Assembly: GCA_022769625.1 (NCBI GenBank)
Contig: JALEJP010000002.1
Coordinates: 1-36,179, forward strand
Length of the DNA: 36,179 nucleotides
Reading direction: 5' to 3'
Source: Lachnospiraceae bacterium
GTDB lineage: Bacteria > Bacillota > Clostridia > Lachnospirales > Lachnospiraceae
Position 1 is the first letter of the stretch. Every line of letters begins with the position of its first letter. The translations under genes were made by a program, and so were the position numbers. Under the pieces are notes generated by a model. It worked only from the letters and a program-made list of their open reading frames with translations. It ran no database searches and was not told the DNA's origin. Shown here piece after piece: positions 1 to 8,892 of this stretch.

Positions 1-89
1 ACATTCAGCGGAACATGCGCTGTTTTGGAATTCATCGCAAGATCAATCAGCGCCCGGAATGCATACCTGCTTTTCATTGAAAATCTCAT
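1..89 (-). CDS. Rrf2-family transcriptional regulator, N-terminal part (cut by window edge)
   Basis: Only the first 29 codons lie in the window. They read MRFSMKSRYAFRALIDLAMN and onward, which matches the start of Rrf2/CymR/IscR winged-helix regulators (consensus M-K-x-S-x-K-x-x-Y-A-x-R-A-L-x-x-L-A). An AAAGGAG ribosome site lies 5 nt before the ATG at 89; a second in-frame ATG at 77 is possible. It is the last visible gene of the sulfate operon, 18 nt after the cysN stop. In Firmicutes, Rrf2 proteins such as CymR control cysteine and sulfur genes, so regulation of this operon is a reasonable inference. The possible Fe-S cysteines lie outside the window, so IscR-like and CymR-like types cannot be separated. 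Confidence 0.75.
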   Translation of the reverse strand, partial: MRFSMKSRYAFRALIDLAMNSKTAHVPLN

Positions 90-106
90 CTTAGCTCCTT
101 TAATTG

Positions 107-1831
107 TTAGATAAACCAGAAGTTTGTATTGCAGATCACTCTGCGGTAAGTCTCAAATCTTGACCAGCGGTTATACACCTGCGCCTTTGCATCCATCCCT
201 GTATTCTGTTTGCCTTCCCGTTCATCACGATTTACTGCCTCTTTAAACTCCTTTCGGAAATCCAAAAGTCCGGCAGCCGAATGGATCCGCAGTTCAAAAC
301 CACGCTCATCCAGTACAGGAACGCCTGAATACTCATATCGTCCAAGCTCTATGATGTCTGTGATCTTCCGGTTGCGTACAAGAATCGCTGCTTCATCCTC
401 CACGGAAATAATGTCAAAGAAATCCGGATAATGAAAACTGTCACCCTGCACCGGAACTTCATCTCCCACTTGGTACTGTTTATCTTCCGTGCGCTGCCTG
501 GTCAGATAGGCATTTTCCAGATTAAAATAAAATTCCTCAAAGATAAAACCTCCTGCTTTTACCTCTCCATTTTTGAAATACGGTTTTTCTTCTCCTGTCT
601 CCACTTCCTCCACAACACCGCAGGCAGAGGTCATGTGACTGATTCGGTCAATCAGGATCAGTTCTCCAAGCGTCTTATGTTTTTCAAAGCGGTCTGCCAC
701 GATTTTCTCTGAAAGCTCCAGTTCACACAGAGCAATTTCATTCTTCCCGATCTGCACGGTCTTCAGCTTTTCTCCGGTATTGACGTCTGTCTTGCAGAGA
801 ATCTGCTTCACAACGGCTGGAATATGCTTTGTTCCAAGCTTCAGCAGGTAATCCTTTCCTTCCTTCAGCACTTCATCATCCATCCACAGAAGGGTTGCCC
901 TTATCTTTTTTGTCACCGGAAGCTTCGGATCATCCGTAAGAACACATCCTCTGGATACATCCACCTCTCTGGAAAGCTGAATATTCACCGGCTGTCCGGC
1001 AAACGCCTCAGCCACCTCCCTTGCCCCAACATGGATTGATTTTACCTGTACGGTTTCCTTGCTTGGAAGCGTTGTGATCTCATCTCCCACTGCGATCTTT
1101 CCCGATTCCACCTGTCCCTGAAATCCCCTGAACTGATGGTTCGGTCGGCAGACTCTCTGTACCGGCATATAGAAAACCGTATCTGCCTGTTCCCTTACAT
1201 CCACCGTTTCCAGCCAGTCAAGCAGTGTTCCGTCGTCGTACCACGGCATATTTGGTGATTTTTCCGTTACGTTGTCTCCTTCTGTTGCGCTGACCGGGAT
1301 AATTTTGACATCCTTCAAAGATAGTTCCCGGGAAAGCTTTCCAATCTCCTCTGTGATTTCCTGAAAACGTGCTTCGTCATAATTTACCAGATCCATCTTG
1401 TTTACTGCAAACACAAAATGCTCAATTCCCATCAGATGGCAGATCCTGCTGTGTCGTCTCGTCTGTACCAGTACACCCTGCTTTGCATCCACGAGAATGA
1501 CCGCAAGTTGCGCAAAAGAAGCACCCACTGCCATGTTTCTGGTGTATTCTTCATGTCCTGGAGTGTCCGCCACAATAAAGCTTCTGCGTTTTGTGGTAAA
1601 ATAACGATAGGCCACATCAATGGTGATTCCCTGTTCACGCTCTGCCGTCAGACCATCCAGCAAAAGGGAATAATCAATTTTTCCTCCTCTGGATCCTGCT
1701 TTGCTGTCCAGCAGCAGTGCCTTTTCCTGATCCGCAAAAAGGAGCTTGGAATCATAAAGAATATGTCCGATCAAAGTAGATTTACCGTCATCCACACTGC
1801 CGCAGGTAATAAATTTTAATAATCCATTCAT
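107..1831 (-). CDS. cysN: Sulfate adenylyltransferase GTPase subunit (ATP sulfurylase large subunit)
   Basis: 574 residues. CysN is the GTPase partner of CysD; the complex makes adenosine 5'-phosphosulfate (APS) and pyrophosphate from ATP and sulfate, driven by GTP hydrolysis. An EF-Tu-like G domain is clear: P-loop GSVDDGKST at residues 11-19, DTPGH at 89-93 and NKMD at 144-147, followed by beta-barrel domains. The start is the ATG at 1831: it has a GGAAGGG site upstream and follows the cysD stop after a single base, whereas a longer reading frame would run back into cysD. The last residues end in an aromatic stretch without a CysC (APS kinase) fusion, so the product is APS rather than PAPS. 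Most Firmicutes use the unrelated Sat enzyme, so the CysDN type is notable here. Confidence 0.95.
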   Translation of the reverse strand: MNGLLKFITCGSVDDGKSTLIGHILYDSKLLFADQEKALLLDSKAGSRGGKIDYSLLLDGLTAEREQGITIDVAYRYFTTKRRSFIVADTPGHEEYTRNMAVGASFAQLAVILVDAKQGVLVQTRRHSRICHLMGIEHFVFAVNKMDLVNYDEARFQEITEEIGKLSRELSLKDVKIIPVSATEGDNVTEKSPNMPWYDDGTLLDWLETVDVREQADTVFYMPVQRVCRPNHQFRGFQGQVESGKIAVGDEITTLPSKETVQVKSIHVGAREVAEAFAGQPVNIQLSREVDVSRGCVLTDDPKLPVTKKIRATLLWMDDEVLKEGKDYLLKLGTKHIPAVVKQILCKTDVNTGEKLKTVQIGKNEIALCELELSEKIVADRFEKHKTLGELILIDRISHMTSACGVVEEVETGEEKPYFKNGEVKAGGFIFEEFYFNLENAYLTRQRTEDKQYQVGDEVPVQGDSFHYPDFFDIISVEDEAAILVRNRKITDIIELGRYEYSGVPVLDERGFELRIHSAAGLLDFRKEFKEAVNRDEREGKQNTGMDAKAQVYNRWSRFETYRRVICNTNFWFI

Positions 1832-1832
1832 A

Positions 1833-2735
1833 TTAAAAATATCCTTCCCTTTTTCTCTTTTCCATACTGGCCGCACCGCCGTCACTGTCAATCACACGGC
1901 TGGTACGCTCCGAATCCACTGCACTTAATGTTTCATCAACGATTTCATCCAGCGTGTGCGCCGTACTCTCCACTGCACCCGTCAGTGGATAGCAGCCAAG
2001 CGTCCGAAAGCGCACGGACTTCATCTCGATTTTTTCCCCATCCCGCAGCTTCATGCGATCATCATCCACCATGATCAGATTTCCGTCCCGCTCCACTACA
2101 GGCCGCACATCTGCATAATAGAGGGGTACGATCTCAATCTGCTCCCGTTTGATATACTGCCAGATATCCTTTTCTGTCCAGTTGGAAATCGGGAAAACGC
2201 GGATACTTTCCCCCTTATTGATTTCCGTATTGTACAGCTTCCACATTTCCGGACGCTGATTCTTTGGATCCCATGCATGGGAAGCATTGCGGAACGAAAA
2301 AATGCGTTCTTTCGCACGGCTCTTTTCCTCATCACGTCTGCCGCCTCCAAAGGCTGCTGTAAAACCATATTGATTCAGTGCCTGCTTGAGTGCCTGCGTT
2401 TTCATAATATCTGTATAAGCCGAACCGTGATCAAAAGGATTGATTCCCTTTTTTACACCCTCCTGATTCACATATTCCAGCATATCCAGGTCATATTTTC
2501 TGGCCATTCTGTCACGGAAGGTGATCATCTCATGGAATTTCCAGGTCGTATTAACATGCAGAAACGGAAATGGCGGTTTTTCGGGATAAAATGCTTTCAA
2601 AGCAAGATGCAGCATCACCGAAGAATCCTTTCCGATAGAATAAAGCATCACCGGTTTTTCGCACTCCGCCGCAACTTCTCTGATAATATAAATTGCTTCC
2701 GCTTCCAGCGCATCCAGATGTGTCAGTGTACTCAT
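1833..2735 (-). CDS. cysD: Sulfate adenylyltransferase small subunit
   Basis: 300 residues from the ATG at 2735; a TTG two codons upstream is in frame but the AAGGAG site sits 7 nt before the ATG. CysD is the catalytic subunit of ATP sulfurylase, of the adenine nucleotide alpha-hydrolase (PAPS reductase-like) fold. Visible motifs are the pyrophosphate-binding loop SIGKDSS at residues 33-39, the HVNTTWKF segment, the [15 protein letters not shown] segment and the conserved FPISNWTE. Length is normal for the family. It lies between the AprB-like ferredoxin gene (11 nt upstream) and cysN (1 nt downstream), so the three are almost certainly co-translated. Confidence 0.96.
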   Translation of the reverse strand: MSTLTHLDALEAEAIYIIREVAAECEKPVMLYSIGKDSSVMLHLALKAFYPEKPPFPFLHVNTTWKFHEMITFRDRMARKYDLDMLEYVNQEGVKKGINPFDHGSAYTDIMKTQALKQALNQYGFTAAFGGGRRDEEKSRAKERIFSFRNASHAWDPKNQRPEMWKLYNTEINKGESIRVFPISNWTEKDIWQYIKREQIEIVPLYYADVRPVVERDGNLIMVDDDRMKLRDGEKIEMKSVRFRTLGCYPLTGAVESTAHTLDEIVDETLSAVDSERTSRVIDSDGGAASMEKRKREGYF

Positions 2736-2746
2736 AGTCAATCTCC

Positions 2747-3058
2747 TTAATATGTATTTGAATTTTTGGAATTTACCTCTACCGTCACCTGTTCTCCATT
2801 ATATTTGTGGATATTCCAACAAAGAATATCTCCTCTGCGGGTTACATTCATGGTACTCCCTCTTCCCCCGATATCTGCTCCCAGATAGAAATCAACCGCT
2901 CCAAAAGGGCATACTTTCACACAGGAAGCACATCCCCAGCAGTTTTTCGGATATTTCAGACAGGCTGCTCCGTTTTGTTCTTTTATAAGATTCCCGGGAC
3001 AAACTTCCACGCATTTCCTGCAGTTTCTGCACTTTTCCCGGTTAATTTTTATGCTCAT
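2747..3058 (-). CDS. aprB: AprB-like 4Fe-4S ferredoxin subunit of an APS reductase
   Basis: 103 residues. Two ferredoxin-type clusters are visible: C-x2-C-x2-C-x3-CP near residues 9-19 and C-x2-C-x2-C-x3-CP near residues 39-49. The C-terminal part ([19 protein letters not shown]) resembles the tail of dissimilatory APS reductase beta subunits, where a W-x-[x]-R/Y-N-G strand packs on the alpha subunit. It is shorter than dissimilatory AprB, which is nearer 150 residues with an extended tail. The start at 3058 has a GGAGGAG site and lies inside the end of aprA (17-nt overlap). Its presumed job is to pass electrons to the AprA flavin. Inference from motif and context; the electron donor is unknown. 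Confidence 0.85.
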   Translation of the reverse strand: MSIKINREKCRNCRKCVEVCPGNLIKEQNGAACLKYPKNCWGCASCVKVCPFGAVDFYLGADIGGRGSTMNVTRRGDILCWNIHKYNGEQVTVEVNSKNSNTY

Positions 3059-4715
3059 AGTATTTCTCCTCCACAATGTCACGGGTAAAGGTACGGATTT
3101 CTCCATTTTCCATAACTGAATTTACATAACAGAAAAAAGAGTCCTTCTTCTTAGGATAATCCAGGTTTTCCTGGAAAGCATGCCACCTGGTTTCCTTTCT
3201 CGCCCCAAGATGTGCAATCAGAGCCCTTGCCACCAAAAGTCTCTCCTTCAGTTCATAGACATACATCAGTTCATGCATATCAGCCGCGCCGGTTTCTTCT
3301 GCCAGCTGCATCAGAAAACGGATCTGTTTCTCTGCAAGTTCCAGCTGCTTTTCATTATACTGATACTGGGTGGAAATACCCCCTGCATATTCATCCATAA
3401 CCTTCTGCATGGCTTCCTCCAGCTCTTCCACAGAGAACATACCTTTCTCCAGCGACAGGATTCTTTCATACTCTGCCGTAATACCGTCCCCGTCAAAATC
3501 TGCAAAGTCCTCAGGAATTTTCTTTATGATATCCTCCGCTGCGATCTCGCCTTCCGCCAGCGCTCCGGTCACATATTTCTGAGGGCAGCCGCCCGCCACA
3601 TCTCCGGCAGCATAGAGGCCATGCACCGTCGTCTCCCGTTTTGTATTTACCCAGAACCCGCTTGCCGTATGTCCACCCACAATATAGGGCTCTGTACCAC
3701 AGATTTCCACATCCTGGCTGGAAGGATTCTTTCCGCTTTCTATCCACTTAAGCGTCTGTCCAGGTGCCATATTCAGATAAGCCTTCAAAAGTGCATCGTC
3801 CTGTTCTTCTGTAATTCCCGTTGTTCTGAGATAACAGGGTCCATTGCCCAGCTGATTTTCCCGCACCGTTCCATAGACACGTTCACTTGTGCGCAGGCCG
3901 TATTTTGTCTCATAGATCTCACCTTTTCCATTTACCTGCTTTGCACCCACCCCCTGGGCTATGGTACCCGTTGGGGCAATTGTGTCCTTGCAGCGCAGTG
4001 CAATAAACCGCATTTCTAATGAGGTCATCTCCGCCCCGGCCTTCAGTCCCATCGCATATCCGGCACCTGTATTAAAAGGCGGATACCACATTTTATGTCT
4101 GGAAAATCCGGGATTGTTCGGTCGGTAAATTCCCGCTGCCCCGCCGGTTGCGATCAGTACCGCACGTGCTCTTATCTCATAGGCAGTCCGTTCATTGACC
4201 GAAAACCCGACGGCTCCTGCCACCCGTCCCTTCTCTGTCACTAAATCTGTAATATTGACATGATTCAGAACCTTCACCCCTTTTGCTTTATTTACTGCAG
4301 ATGCCAGCAGAGGTTTCAGGTTTTCTCCGTTTATCTTAATATTTCTGCGCCCGCGTGCCACATATTTTCCATTTTCATCCTTCAAAATGACAAGTCCGAG
4401 CTTTTCCATTTTTTCGGTGCAGGCATTGAACCGTTCTGCTGCACTTAACAGCAGGTCTTCTCTTACGATTCCTTCTGCATCCTTTTTTGCATAATCCACA
4501 TATTCCTGCGGACTGCTTCCTTCCTGAATATAGGCATTGATGGCATTTACCCCTGCCGCCAGGCAGCCGCTTCGTTCCACATTTGCCTTCTCAGCAATCA
4601 GAACAGACAATCCTGACTGTTCCCCGAGCGTCAGTGCTGCGTAACATCCTGCCGTCCCTCCGCCTACGATCAGCACATCCGTGCTGATCTTTTCCACTTT
4701 CAGCGATTTTCCCAT
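3042..4715 (-). CDS. aprA: AprA-like flavoprotein, APS reductase alpha subunit
   Basis: 557 residues of the fumarate reductase/succinate dehydrogenase flavoprotein superfamily. The FAD-binding GGGTAGCYAA lies at residues 18-27, followed by SGCLAAGVNAINAY. An R-F-x4-R-x-K-D-x4-P-x-G segment and GGHTASGFWVN, then GLYAAGDVAGG, parallel the APS-reductase branch rather than FrdA/SdhA. The expected reaction is APS + 2e- to sulfite + AMP, using electrons from the adjacent ferredoxin. It is shorter than dissimilatory AprA (about 620-660). The start at 4715 has a GGAG site 6 nt upstream. Placement between cysA and cysDN argues for an assimilatory role in place of CysH. The assignment to the exact subfamily is from motif memory, not a search. 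Confidence 0.85.
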   Translation of the reverse strand: MGKSLKVEKISTDVLIVGGGTAGCYAALTLGEQSGLSVLIAEKANVERSGCLAAGVNAINAYIQEGSSPQEYVDYAKKDAEGIVREDLLLSAAERFNACTEKMEKLGLVILKDENGKYVARGRRNIKINGENLKPLLASAVNKAKGVKVLNHVNITDLVTEKGRVAGAVGFSVNERTAYEIRARAVLIATGGAAGIYRPNNPGFSRHKMWYPPFNTGAGYAMGLKAGAEMTSLEMRFIALRCKDTIAPTGTIAQGVGAKQVNGKGEIYETKYGLRTSERVYGTVRENQLGNGPCYLRTTGITEEQDDALLKAYLNMAPGQTLKWIESGKNPSSQDVEICGTEPYIVGGHTASGFWVNTKRETTVHGLYAAGDVAGGCPQKYVTGALAEGEIAAEDIIKKIPEDFADFDGDGITAEYERILSLEKGMFSVEELEEAMQKVMDEYAGGISTQYQYNEKQLELAEKQIRFLMQLAEETGAADMHELMYVYELKERLLVARALIAHLGARKETRWHAFQENLDYPKKKDSFFCYVNSVMENGEIRTFTRDIVEEKYYEHKN

Positions 4716-4745
4716 AACAATCTCCGTTCTTCTCTTTCCGTATAC

Positions 4746-5804
4746 TCAGATGATAAAGGAATCACCTGCCCGCAGTGTGTCATTTTCCACAAGGGAGATC
4801 CCACCGTCGCGGTAAGCAAACACTCGGTAGATAAACAGATTGACTTCCTCCCCCTTTTTCACTGGCGCATCCTCCAGATGGCGATACGCTGTAAAAACAT
4901 GGCTGCCACGCCGAACCTTCAATTCCAGGTTGTTTCCGCAGAATTTTATATTCTCCACAGTACCTCGAAGCGCGGATGCTGCATACCGCATCGGCTCATC
5001 TTTTTTTGTGACGCTTACAAACTCCGGACGGATGATGATCCCTTTCGTGTCCTCCGGAAACGTAAAGGTTTCCAGCTTTTTCTCCAGAATCACGGCAGTC
5101 TGCCCGATAAACTGTGCCACAAAAGCAGTCTTCGGATTCCGGTATATCTCTTCCGGTGAACCGATCTGCTCAATTCTTCCTTTGTTTGTCACAATGATCT
5201 CGTCCGCCACCTCAATCGCCTCATCCTGATCGTGAGTGACAAAAATACTGGTGATGCCCACCCGGTCAATCATTTCTCTTAACCAGGTACGAAGTTCCAG
5301 ACGAACCTTGGCATCAATGGCCGCAAACGGCTCATCCAAAAGCAGCAGCTGTGGATTTGGTGCCAGGGCTCTGGCAAACGCCACTCTCTGCTTCTGGCCA
5401 CCGGAAAGCTGATTGGGGTATCGGTTTTCCATACCTTTCAGTCCCACCAGCTCAATCAACTCTGTGACACGCTCCTTTATTTCTTTTTTGCTCTTTTTTT
5501 CCACCTTCAGGCCAAATGCAATATTTTCAAATACCGTCATGTAGCGAAACAATGCATAATTCTGAAATACAAACCCAATCTTCCTCCTGCCGGCAGAAAT
5601 CTGGTTTACAATTTTTCCGTCAATTTTGATATTCCCGGAATCCGGTGTCTCCAGTCCTGCGATCATACGCAGGATGGTGGTTTTGCCGCTTCCGCTGGGT
5701 CCCAGCAATGCAATCAGCTTCCCTTTTTCTATTCCAAAGCTGATGTCCTTTGCCGCCTGAAAGTCGCCGAAATGTTTATTGATATTCTCCAACTCAACGT
5801 ACAT
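4746..5804 (-). CDS. cysA: Sulfate/thiosulfate ABC transporter ATP-binding protein
   Basis: 352 residues. The ATPase of the sulfate importer: Walker A GPSGSGKT at residues 35-42, Q-loop VFQNYALFRYMTV, signature LSGGQKQRVAFARAL, Walker B LLLLDEPFAAID and the switch histidine in FVTHDQDEA. A TOBE-like C-terminal domain of about 120 residues follows, as expected of the CysA/MalK class. The FRYMTVFENIAFGL segment is typical of the CysA branch. It follows cysW after 27 nt and precedes aprA by 30 nt, so uptake and reduction genes are transcribed together. Confidence 0.96.
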   Translation of the reverse strand: MYVELENINKHFGDFQAAKDISFGIEKGKLIALLGPSGSGKTTILRMIAGLETPDSGNIKIDGKIVNQISAGRRKIGFVFQNYALFRYMTVFENIAFGLKVEKKSKKEIKERVTELIELVGLKGMENRYPNQLSGGQKQRVAFARALAPNPQLLLLDEPFAAIDAKVRLELRTWLREMIDRVGITSIFVTHDQDEAIEVADEIIVTNKGRIEQIGSPEEIYRNPKTAFVAQFIGQTAVILEKKLETFTFPEDTKGIIIRPEFVSVTKKDEPMRYAASALRGTVENIKFCGNNLELKVRRGSHVFTAYRHLEDAPVKKGEEVNLFIYRVFAYRDGGISLVENDTLRAGDSFII

Positions 5805-5831
5805 AGCCCTATCCTCTCTGTCTGTATCTCT

Positions 5832-6617
5832 CTATTTTTTCCATCTGTACTCTACAATGCTGCGCACCACCAGAATAATGATCGCCATCACTACTAATAC
5901 AGAAGAAACAGCAAACGCAGGAGCATATTTAAATTCGTTATACAAAATCTGCACATGAAGCGGTATCGTATTCGTCTTGCCTCTCAGATTCCCGGAGATA
6001 ACAGAAACCGCACCAAATTCTCCCATTGCCCTGGCCGTACAAAGTACTACTCCGTAAAGCATCGCCCATTTAATATGTGGAAAGGTTATTTTGCGGAATA
6101 TTTCAAAGCCACCGGCACCCATAAGAGCTGCCGCTTCCTCTTCATCCTTTCCCTGTGCCAGAAGTACCGGAATGATTTCCCTGGATATAAACGGAAAAGT
6201 CACAAACACGGTTACCAGAAGTACTCCCGGTACTGCATAGGCAATCTTCAGATTCATCTGATTGAAATAATCAAACAGCGGGCTGGAACGCCCAAAGGTC
6301 AGAATGAAAATCAGACCTGCTATGACCGGTGAGATGGACAGGGGCAGATCGATCATGGTAGTAACCACCTTTTTCCCCCGAAACTGGAATTTCGTAACCG
6401 CCCATGCCGCAAACAAACCAAATATGGTATTGACAAGCAGCGCCGTTACCGTTGCAAGCAGAGTAAGCTCCACTGCCTTCACAGTATATTCGTCTGTAAT
6501 GTTTGCCAGATAATCCTGCAGACCATTTCCAAACGCCTGAATCAGTACAAAAATCAGCGGAAGTACCAGAAGCAGTCCGATATACAAAACACTGACTGTG
6601 ATCAGAAGTATTTTCAC
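5832..6617 (-). CDS. cysW: Sulfate ABC transporter permease CysW; apparent 5' frame disruption
   Basis: From the GTG at 6617 this encodes 261 residues with about six membrane segments and the permease EAA loop (EEEAAALMGAGGFEIFRKITFPHI). It forms the membrane channel with CysT. The start is odd. The only good ribosome site, AGGAGG at 6652-6657, serves an ATG at 6646 that opens a ten-codon frame MEKEKKRKAL ending in TGA, and that TGA overlaps the GTG as GTGA. Adding one A to the seven-A run (6628-6634) would fuse the frames into an N-terminus MEKEKKKKSVVKILL, the usual look for CysW. So the gene either is frameshifted by one base (mutation or sequencing error), is read by slippage, or depends on coupled reinitiation at the GTG. 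Confidence 0.9.
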   Translation of the reverse strand: MKILLITVSVLYIGLLLVLPLIFVLIQAFGNGLQDYLANITDEYTVKAVELTLLATVTALLVNTIFGLFAAWAVTKFQFRGKKVVTTMIDLPLSISPVIAGLIFILTFGRSSPLFDYFNQMNLKIAYAVPGVLLVTVFVTFPFISREIIPVLLAQGKDEEEAAALMGAGGFEIFRKITFPHIKWAMLYGVVLCTARAMGEFGAVSVISGNLRGKTNTIPLHVQILYNEFKYAPAFAVSSVLVVMAIIILVVRSIVEYRWKK

Positions 6618-6646
6618 AACGCTTTTCTTTTTTTCTCTTTTTCCAT
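6615..6646 (-). CDS. Ten-codon leader frame ahead of cysW (MEKEKKRKAL)
   Basis: This mini-frame starts at the ATG at 6644-6646 with AGGAGG six bases upstream, just after the cysT stop. It ends in a TGA (6615-6617 region) that shares bases with the GTG used for cysW. It is either the true 5' end of cysW separated by a one-base deletion in a seven-A tract, or a translational-coupling leader. The Lys/Glu-rich content looks like the cytoplasmic N-terminus of a permease, favouring the first reading. Confidence 0.5.
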
Positions 6647-6655
6647 GGCTGCCTC

Positions 6656-7486
6656 CTATCTGGTCCGTTTTCCGGCACGTATCTGAATCATATTCATCAA
6701 AAACAGAATGAAAAAGGAAATCACAAGCATGACAATGGCAATGGCTGTCGCCTGGGCGTAATCATATTCCTGAAGCTGTGCCATGATAAGCAGTGGCGCA
6801 ATCTCCGTTGAATAAGGTTTGTTTCCGGCGATAAAAATCACACTCCCATACTCACCCAGGCATCTTGCAAAGGCAAGTCCAAAACCGGTAAGCAGTGCAG
6901 GAAGGATTTCCGGAAAAATGACCCGAAAAAAAGTATAGATTTTGCCGGCTCCCATGATTTCTGCTGCCTCTTCATACTGTGTATCAAGAGATTCCAGAAC
7001 CGGCTGAATGGATCGTACCACAAAGGGCTCTCCCACAAACACCAGTGCAAGTGTAATGCCGATTTTTGTATAGGCAATGTGAATTCCTGCTTTTGCAAAA
7101 ATCTGCCCAATCCATCCGCCATCTACCGTCAGAGAAGTCAGTGCAATCCCGGCAATAGCCGTTGGCAGTGCGAACGGAAGCTCGATCAGACCATCCAGAA
7201 TCCTCTTTCCCGGAAAAGAATACCGCACCAGCACCCATGCCAGAATCACACCCATAACTGCATTGATCAGCGAGGCCGAAAAGGCACAGATCAGGCTGAC
7301 CTTATATCCGGAAAGGACTCTTTTCGAAGTGATCGTCTCAATAAACTCCCCAAAAGATAAATCCATCGTGTTCCAGAATATGGAGGTCAGTGGAATGATG
7401 ACAATAAGACAGAGCATGGTCATAGTCACACCCATGGACAGCCCGAATCCGGGAATCACTCTTGTTTCTTTCTGATACTTTTTCAT
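6656..7486 (-). CDS. cysT: Sulfate ABC transporter permease CysT
   Basis: 276 residues, roughly six hydrophobic segments, with the permease cytoplasmic loop EEAAEIMGAGKIYTFFRVIFPEILPALLTG. The conserved GxAxxxGEYGxVIxIAGN pattern (FARCLGEYGSVIFIAGN) marks the CysT/CysW sulfate branch. It partners with CysW and CysA and receives sulfate from the upstream lipoprotein. The ATG at 7486 has an AAAAGG-type site. The stop is immediately next to the ribosome site of the cysW leader. Confidence 0.95.
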   Translation of the reverse strand: MKKYQKETRVIPGFGLSMGVTMTMLCLIVIIPLTSIFWNTMDLSFGEFIETITSKRVLSGYKVSLICAFSASLINAVMGVILAWVLVRYSFPGKRILDGLIELPFALPTAIAGIALTSLTVDGGWIGQIFAKAGIHIAYTKIGITLALVFVGEPFVVRSIQPVLESLDTQYEEAAEIMGAGKIYTFFRVIFPEILPALLTGFGLAFARCLGEYGSVIFIAGNKPYSTEIAPLLIMAQLQEYDYAQATAIAIVMLVISFFILFLMNMIQIRAGKRTR

Positions 7487-7512
7487 GCCTTTTCTACTCC
7501 TCTTTTTGTCTT

Positions 7513-8580
7513 CTACTGCTCGTAAATCTGATCAAAGATGCCGCCGTCTGCAAAATGTGTTTCCTGAGCCTTCGCCCATCCGCCAAACTCGCTGATGTCT
7601 GCCAGATTGATATCCAGATCAAAGGTGTCAGCATACTCTGCCAATATCTCCTCATTGGAAGGACGATAGAAATTATCCCCTGCCAGACGCTGTGCCTCAT
7701 CGGAATACAGATAATTCAGATATTCGGTGGCAACCTCTCTTGTTCCTCTCTTGTCTACTACCTCATCCACAACAGCTACGGATGGCTGGCACAGGATACT
7801 GATGCTGGGTGTCACAATCTCGTACTCATCCGGATGCTCCTGAATGGAAAGATATGCTTCATTCTCCCAGGCAAGCAGTACATCCCCCTGTCCGTTTTCC
7901 ACAAAAGAAGTGGTGGCACCTCTTGCACCGGAGTCCAGCACCAGCACATTGGCATACAGCTTACCGATAAATTCTTTGATTTTTTCCTCATCCCCGTTAT
8001 ACAGCTTGTCAGCATATGCCCATGCCGCCAGATAATTCCAGCGGGCACCACCGGAAGTCTTTGGATTTGGCGTGATAACACCCACACCATCTTTCACCAG
8101 ATCATCCCAGTCTTTGATATCTTTCGGATTTCCCTTTCTTACCAGGAACACAATGGTGGAGGTGTAGGGAGAACTGTCAAGTGGAAATTCATCGATCCAT
8201 CCATCCTCAATGACTCCTGCATCCACAATAGACTGCACATCTGCCTCCAGCGCCAGTGTAACCACATCCGCCTCCAGTCCCTGTGCAACGGAAAGTGCCT
8301 GCGAACCGGAGCCTCCGTGTGACTGCGTCACCACAACTTCCTGCCCGGTCTCATCCTTCCAGTGATTTGCAAACAACTCATTGTACTGCTCATATAATTC
8401 TCTCGTCGGATCATAGGAAACATTGGTGATTTCTACTGTTTCCGCAGTCTGACTGTCTTCGGATACTTTTGACGATGTATCTGTCTGCGCAGTGCCGGTG
8501 GAACTGCTCTTCTGGCATGCGCTCAGGGAAACTGCAAGTAAAAGTGCTGCAAGACTGAATGTAACTGTGTTTTTTCTCAT
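7513..8580 (-). CDS. sbp: Sulfate-binding lipoprotein of ABC transporter
   Basis: 355 residues. Extracellular solute-binding protein that delivers sulfate to CysTWA. N-terminal MRKNT, hydrophobic core and the lipobox LSAC at about residues 19-22 indicate lipid anchoring, followed by a Ser/Thr/Asp-rich linker. The mature part carries sulfate-binding-family signatures: [41 protein letters not shown] and AYLSIQ. The ATG at 8580 is chosen because AAGGAGG lies 6-7 nt upstream and the lipoprotein signal then starts properly. It is the first gene of the operon, behind the promoter at 8722-8750. Thiosulfate as an additional substrate cannot be excluded. Confidence 0.95.
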   Translation of the reverse strand: MRKNTVTFSLAALLLAVSLSACQKSSSTGTAQTDTSSKVSEDSQTAETVEITNVSYDPTRELYEQYNELFANHWKDETGQEVVVTQSHGGSGSQALSVAQGLEADVVTLALEADVQSIVDAGVIEDGWIDEFPLDSSPYTSTIVFLVRKGNPKDIKDWDDLVKDGVGVITPNPKTSGGARWNYLAAWAYADKLYNGDEEKIKEFIGKLYANVLVLDSGARGATTSFVENGQGDVLLAWENEAYLSIQEHPDEYEIVTPSISILCQPSVAVVDEVVDKRGTREVATEYLNYLYSDEAQRLAGDNFYRPSNEEILAEYADTFDLDINLADISEFGGWAKAQETHFADGGIFDQIYEQ

Positions 8581-8688
8581 AATCCTTACCTCCTTGATTT
8601 CCAGTCCCGACATTGCTTTCCTGCTGCCGGAACAAATGTTGTTTGTTTTTATCTGGAAACCTCCGGATGTCCAGTCAGTTTCTTTTTT

Positions 8689-8718
8689 AACCTATTATTT
8701 TTATAGGTTTTATAGGTT
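8689..8718. promoter_or_regulatory. Operator candidate: tandem 9-bp repeat plus inverted copy
   Basis: The 9-mer TTATAGGTT is repeated back to back at 8701-8718, and AACCTAT at 8689-8695 is the inverted copy of ATAGGTT. The set covers the predicted transcription start and first leader bases of the sulfate operon, a position expected for a repressor. The Rrf2 protein at the operon end is the obvious candidate ligand, but this is inference. Confidence 0.5.
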
Positions 8719-8721
8719 TAG

Positions 8722-8750
8722 ATTGTATACCAACTTACGGAATATGTCAA
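8722..8750 (-). promoter_or_regulatory. Sigma-A type promoter of the sulfate operon
   Basis: Read on the minus strand: -35 TTGACA (8745-8750), 17-nt spacer, -10 TACAAT (8722-8727). Transcription would begin near 8715, leaving a leader of about 135 nt before sbp. Confidence 0.75.
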
Positions 8751-8892
8751 TCACTTTTTACATTTTTTTACCAAAAGACGTCCCTTCAGGACCTGCCACT
8801 GGCAGTTTCCTCCGGATGCACAGCAACAAAAAAAGGCATCTTCCATGTCACAACTGACTGGACCGATACCCTTTTGCTGTATGTTTTAGATT

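Noticed and set aside
1956-2750. 264-codon plus-strand frame over cysD
   Set aside because: Antisense shadow of cysD with Cys/His/Phe-rich content.
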